Under the pieces are notes generated by a model. The model searched no databases. It saw nothing but the letters and a program-made list of their open reading frames with translations, and was not told where the DNA came from. A stretch of 64,000 nucleotides of DNA from Trichosphaerium sp. ATCC 40318 (lineage: Eukaryota > Discosea > Flabellinia > Trichosidae), in the NCBI GenBank assembly GCA_038496445.1, contig JALMLS010000030.1, positions 62,001-126,000 of the forward strand, in the 5' to 3' direction. Shown in pieces: positions 60,191-64,000 of this stretch; position 1 is the stretch's first letter; every line of letters starts with the position of its first letter. Position numbers and translations under genes: made by a program.

Positions 60191-61273
60191 TGTTTATGAT
60201 TAACTGCAAACAATGTAAAACTCACTGACTGCGCTTTGTAATTCCCTTTCGAAAAAATTAGCTAAAAAAATAAAAAAATTCGCTAAAAATTTTGTGCACG
60301 TGAAAGTTTTCCAAAGAACGGCAGCCAAAAAACTTGTACCAAGTAAAAACAATGTAGTTAACGCTTAAACGTACGTTAAAAGTATCTAACTTGGTTATGT
60401 GACGATATAAGCCAAAAACCTTACAAAGCGTTAGGATAGAGTTTGCAGCCAAGAAGCGAAGGCGACAGAGTTATAAAAAACTAAACCAGGTAAAACCCAA
60501 GACGAAGATTAGCTGTTAAAATTTCAAGCGTACCTGTATAAGACGTCAAACCAATAGACTATGTTTGCTAGTGTGGTCGCGTGATTTGTTTACTAAAGTT
60601 GACGCGGCTCGACCAAAACGGTTTACGGTCTGTGTACTAAATTATTGAACGCGCATGTAGGGGATTTATTATGAAGCTATTGTTTGCTTGTTCGAAAATT
60701 CTAGAAGTGCACTTCCGGTTTATTCAACAATATAAAATTTAACTAGACTCCAAGTCATGTCTTGAAAAAAAGGGCAAATAAAACCCTTTTAAAATAGCAA
60801 GTTGAAATTTTTAGTGCTTTTATGAGCGTCGGGTTTGTTTACTAGCGTGCCATTGCGTAAAGGAGACAAGTCAATAAAATCAAAATGGGTCAATGTGTCT
60901 AACGTTGCGCTACTAGCTACCCACAAAAATAAGAACAATTCTGTACCCGACAAGAGATGAACTTTTCCAAACAGGGGAAGTCAGTGGTACAAATCTCAAT
61001 AGTAGTTTGATAAAATACCAGCAAATTGCTTGACGAAGCTATCTGAAAAATTGAAGATCAATAATATGATTTTTGTTTTCTCAAGAGCACTGGCGTGTTG
61101 TAAAATGCCTTTGCTTGTGAGAACCTTGTAATCAATACGCTTTTGTAACCGCCAACATCGTGAATGAGCTTTCTGGTCATAAGCAATCCATACATTGCTG
61201 AAACTTGATTAGGCTAAAAATATCGAAATTTCTGCACAATAATCAATTCGGCCTATATTTTCTTACCAACAAC
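60191..61273. other. Divergent intergenic region, about 1.1 kb
   Basis: This lies between the 5' ends of the PARP-like and DECR2-like genes, so both promoters should be here. It includes a CACGTG near 60298 and AT-rich runs. Only short, non-coding-looking open frames are present. Confidence 0.4.
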
Positions 61274-62591
61274 ATGAGTGTAATGAATCCACCGTTAAAT
61301 AACTCTCCTTTCAAGAATGATGTGCTTAAAGGTAAAGTGGCGTTTATTACTGGTGGTGGAACAGGTATTTGCTTTGGTATCGCAAAAGTATTCGGACAGC
61401 ACGGCTGTAAACTCGCACTGATGGGTAGACGCGAGTACGGCATCTTATTAGTAAATTAGCTTTGTAACTGTTTGTAAACTAGGTTTAAGCTCAAAGAAGC
61501 ATGCGCAGAGCTAGGAAAACATGGAATTGAAGCGATTGGATGCCAAGGTGATGTTACAAAACAAAAAGAATGCGTGGCAGCAATGAAAAAAGCCGCTGAT
61601 CACTTTGGTCGTATTGACATACTGGTACGTTTAAAATTACCAACTTGTTATTAGTATTAACGACAATTTAGATCAATGGCGCTGCAGGCAACTTTATATG
61701 CGCTGCAGAAGATCTCTCCGTGAACGGCTTCCGTCGCGTACAAGAAATAGACTCTGTTGGCACTTTTGCCATGAGTACGTAGCTAAAATAGCTTAATACA
61801 GCGTCTACAATGCTCACATACCCACAATCGGAAGAACTATCTTCATTTGTCCGTTATTTGACGTTTCATTCATTTTGTCCTCTTTTTGTCCTTTCTCTCT
61901 TACTTTCTTTAGGTCGCGCAGCTTTACCGTACTTAAAAGAACGTAGAGGAAGTCTAATCGTTAATATCACCGCAACACTTCATAAACCTGCTACTAACTA
62001 CCAAATACATGTTTGTGCTGCTAAAGCCGGTGTTGACGCAACAACAAGAGTGTTAGCACTTGAGTGGGCAAAGCACGGCATTCGGGTGAATGGTAAGTCC
62101 AAATATCCCGAATTTTTCCCGTTGTTTACAAATACACAAGGTGTTGCTCCTGGTCCTATTGGTGGTACAGAGGGTATGAAACGTTTGGCACTTCCTGGTT
62201 TCCGCGCTCAAGATTTACTATCAAAGCGTATGGGTACACCAACAGAGATTGGACATGCTTGTGTATTCCTTGCTTGCAGTCGTAAGTGAAATGGTTTTTT
62301 TCAAACAAAAAAAAAAAAAACTTTGTACATTGTGACACGTGACATGTCATGTGTCATTCCGCTTATTTTTTCCCTTTTCAATACCTTCTCACTATTGTCT
62401 TACAATTTTTTCCTTTACTTGTAGCATACATATCTGGAGAAATCATTACAGTTGATGGAGGTCAACAGAATGTTGTTGGAGCCAGTATTCCACAAGAAGT
62501 TTACGAACAATTCCGCGATAATTCTAGAAAGCTTCAATTGAAGCAAAAGGCAAAACGTGAAGCTGAAAGGAGACAAAGAGCAAAGTTGTAA
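61274..62591 (+). CDS. Peroxisomal 2,4-dienoyl-CoA reductase (DECR2-like SDR)
   Basis: The ATG at 61274 starts MSVMNPPLNNSPFKNDV, then the Rossmann nucleotide site KVAFITGGGTGICFGIAKVF. Later exons give GCQGDVTKQKECVAAM, INGAAGNFICAAEDLSVNGF (the family signature), VGTFAMS, LIVNITATLHKPATNYQIH, CAAKAGVDATTRVLALEWAK and GVAPGPIGGTEGM. The ending ISGEIITVDGGQQNVVG is followed by a charged tail closing in AKL, a variant PTS1 peroxisomal signal. DECR2 enzymes lack the classical YxxxK Tyr, as here. It reduces 2,4-dienoyl-CoA with NADPH during oxidation of unsaturated fatty acids. About six introns of 50-140 nt are present; the last contains a 22-nt near-palindrome. Confidence 0.9.
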
Positions 62592-62821
62592 CAAACCCTT
62601 TTACAATAAAAACTGCTGCGAATGCCTTGAGACGCGCTTAAAGTCTCGTCTCTTGCTAATTAAGTCAAGTTGTTTGTGTACTCTTTCATATGCTTTCATT
62701 TGCAGCTAGGTAAGATATAGTAGTGATAAGGAGTGTTTAAAGAGCTTTTTGGACTAAATCAGGCTACAGGTCTGCTCGTCATACTCGCAAGGTCTGTAGT
62801 GCGTCTACATCAACACGCGCA

Positions 62822-64000
62822 ATGTCGTCGCAACGACTAAAAAGCGTTCCGCCAAGTCATATCAAACCTACAGCAAAACACGAAGCAAGGTTACCACAGC
62901 TTTTTTGACGCGTATTAAACAATATTTAGCGCAATATTTCTTCATGGCTTAGGAGACAGCGCGTACGTTTCGTACCTGAAATAATTTAATACTAACAGAG
63001 CTATAGAGAAGGTTGGTTATCAGCTATGCAAATATTAGCTCACCGTACACCTTCTATCCATTACATCATCCCCAACGCGTACGTAGGCTTAGAAACATTC
63101 CAAAGGAAGCATTAATGCTCCAAACAAACGCATTTTATAAACTAACAACTGAGAAATAGACCTCACAGGCCTGTAACTATCAATGGCGGTATGGTGCGTT
63201 ATATCTAGCATACAACACAAGGACACCTTTTTGCATTTGACACAAAGACTGCTCTATAACTTTGTGAGCTAATCACGTGACAAAAAAAACTGTTTTTTTT
63301 AACGGTTAATTTACAAGTTCGTTTTTAGAGTATGCCTGCATGGTATGATATAAAAGATCTTTGTACGGTTTGTTTATAAATTCATTGTTGAATTTTATGT
63401 CTGATGTAATGTTCAGCAAATAGAGAAGGAGAGGACTTTGATGGTCTTGATGAGACAAAAGAAACAAGTAAGCTTTGAGAGTCAACCTTTGATTTTTTTA
63501 TGATTTTAACGGACTTTGGCCTTAGTTTATGATTTGATACAAGCGGAACTTGATGCTGGTATCCCGTCTGATAAAATTATCGTTGGTGGTTTCTCTCAAG
63601 GTGGAGCATCAGCGCTATACGCTGGGTATGAATAGTTCTTTCGAAGCTTTTTGTCGTCAAGAAGAATTTTCTCATTATTTTTTTTATTTCTTACAATTAT
63701 ATAGTTATCAGTATGATAAACCACTAGCAGGAATAGCATCTTTATCAGCATATTTGCCAAAGATCAACTCTTTCCATAAGGTAAAAAAGTAGTAGTGATT
63801 TCAAAAAAAAAAAACAATATTCAATGCTGATCGTTTTTCTTAGTTAATAAATTCTGCTAATGCTAATACCCCATTATTCTGGTATGCTAATAAATGCATG
63901 TATTATTTTATTTGTTTATTAATACCTATTATAGGGGTCATGGAGACTGGTACTTCAAAAAAAAACTATAAAAAACACGACTTATTCAATTCATTTTCCA
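62822..64000 (+). CDS. Acyl-protein thioesterase / carboxylesterase (APT-like), 3' truncated by window
   Basis: The ATG at 62822 gives MSSQRLKSVPPSHIKPTAKH. Exons then give AIFLHGLGDSAY, YREGWLSAMQILAHRTPS, HYIIPNA, RPVTINGGM, MPAWYDI, NREGEDFDGLDETKE, GIPSDKIIVGGFSQGGASAL (GxSxG nucleophile) and YDKPLAGIASLSAYLPKINS. The last visible exon begins GHGDW (acid/His region of the triad still to come). It matches acyl-protein thioesterase/lysophospholipase I, which depalmitoylates membrane proteins. The final His exon lies beyond 64000. Very short introns (45-80 nt) separate most motifs. Confidence 0.8.

Noticed and set aside
1-64000. CRISPR arrays, bacterial operons and rRNA genes
   Set aside because: No regularly spaced direct repeats of CRISPR type, no Shine-Dalgarno-led gene strings and no rRNA core sequences were seen; genes have spliceosomal introns.
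1-64000. tRNA genes
   Set aside because: I scanned for GGTTCRANNCC-like TψC boxes paired with TRGY A-boxes and found no convincing pair; tRNAscan-SE would be decisive.

Overview
This is a nuclear genomic window from an intron-rich, AT-rich unicellular eukaryote. The evidence is that almost every recognisable protein is split by short GT-AG introns, mostly about 35-100 nt, which only read through when spliced in phase. Genes are packed head to tail on both strands, and there are no operons or Shine-Dalgarno sites. Cytosolic tyrosine-kinase-like signalling, class C GPCRs, RasGAP, PP6/SAPS and a PTS1 peroxisomal enzyme point to a heterotrophic protist. The exact lineage cannot be settled from the sequence. 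Start codons and exon ends were worked out by hand and are approximate where noted.

Layout. 1-2 kb holds fragments of unrecognised genes. 2.3-3.4 kb (-) is a secreted Thr/Pro-rich mucin-like protein. 4.9-10.05 kb (+) is a class C (GABA-B-like) GPCR whose ectodomain is a right-handed beta-helix. 10.4-11.7 kb holds small unknown ORFs. 11.7-17.9 kb (-) is one long RasGAP + WD40 + proline-rich protein. 18.8-22.0 kb (+) is a SAPS-family PP6 regulatory subunit; three of its introns each carry a near-identical box C/D snoRNA-like element. 22.3-24.2 kb holds a small zinc-ribbon protein and an intronless ORF cassette ending in a long poly(A). 24.9-27.3 kb (-) is a second class C GPCR with a PhnD/SBP-like plus EGF ectodomain.

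27.8-30.3 kb (-) is a DWY-repeat protein with a restriction-endonuclease-like C-terminus. 30.5-32.0 kb (-) is an M28 aminopeptidase homologue with altered metal ligands. 32.2-33.4 kb (-) is an ankyrin protein. 33.6-34.9 kb (-) is an F-box/MORN-type protein, with relatives at 40.7-41.3 and 57.1-57.5 kb. 35.7-36.3 kb (+) is an Arf GTPase lacking the catalytic Gln. 36.8-37.9 kb (-) is an SFT2-like Golgi membrane protein. 38.1-40.2 kb (+) is a cytochrome P450. 42.0-43.9 kb (+) is a PA-domain 7TM protein. 43.9-45.5 kb is a patchwork of duplicated debris from the P450 and PARP loci. 45.7-46.8 kb (+) is an arylamine N-acetyltransferase. 47.1-51.05 kb (-) is a C2-type phospholipase D. 52.9-56.6 kb (+) is a tyrosine-kinase-like protein with Pro-rich and C2-like regions. 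58.45-60.2 kb (-) is a PARP-like protein fused to a receiver/TIR-like domain. 61.3-62.6 kb (+) is peroxisomal 2,4-dienoyl-CoA reductase. 62.8 kb onward (+) is an acyl-protein thioesterase running off the window.

Taken together, the window mixes housekeeping genes (SAPS, Arf, SFT2, PLD, DECR2, APT) with environmental sensing (two class C GPCRs and a PA-7TM protein, each with a different ectodomain) and fast-evolving accessory families (F-box/MORN, DWY-repeat nuclease-like, PARP). The most interesting signals are the triplicated intronic snoRNA, the two unusual GPCR architectures, the PARP-receiver fusion with its decayed copy, the catalytically altered Arf and M28 proteins, and a marked excess of the CACGTG palindrome.
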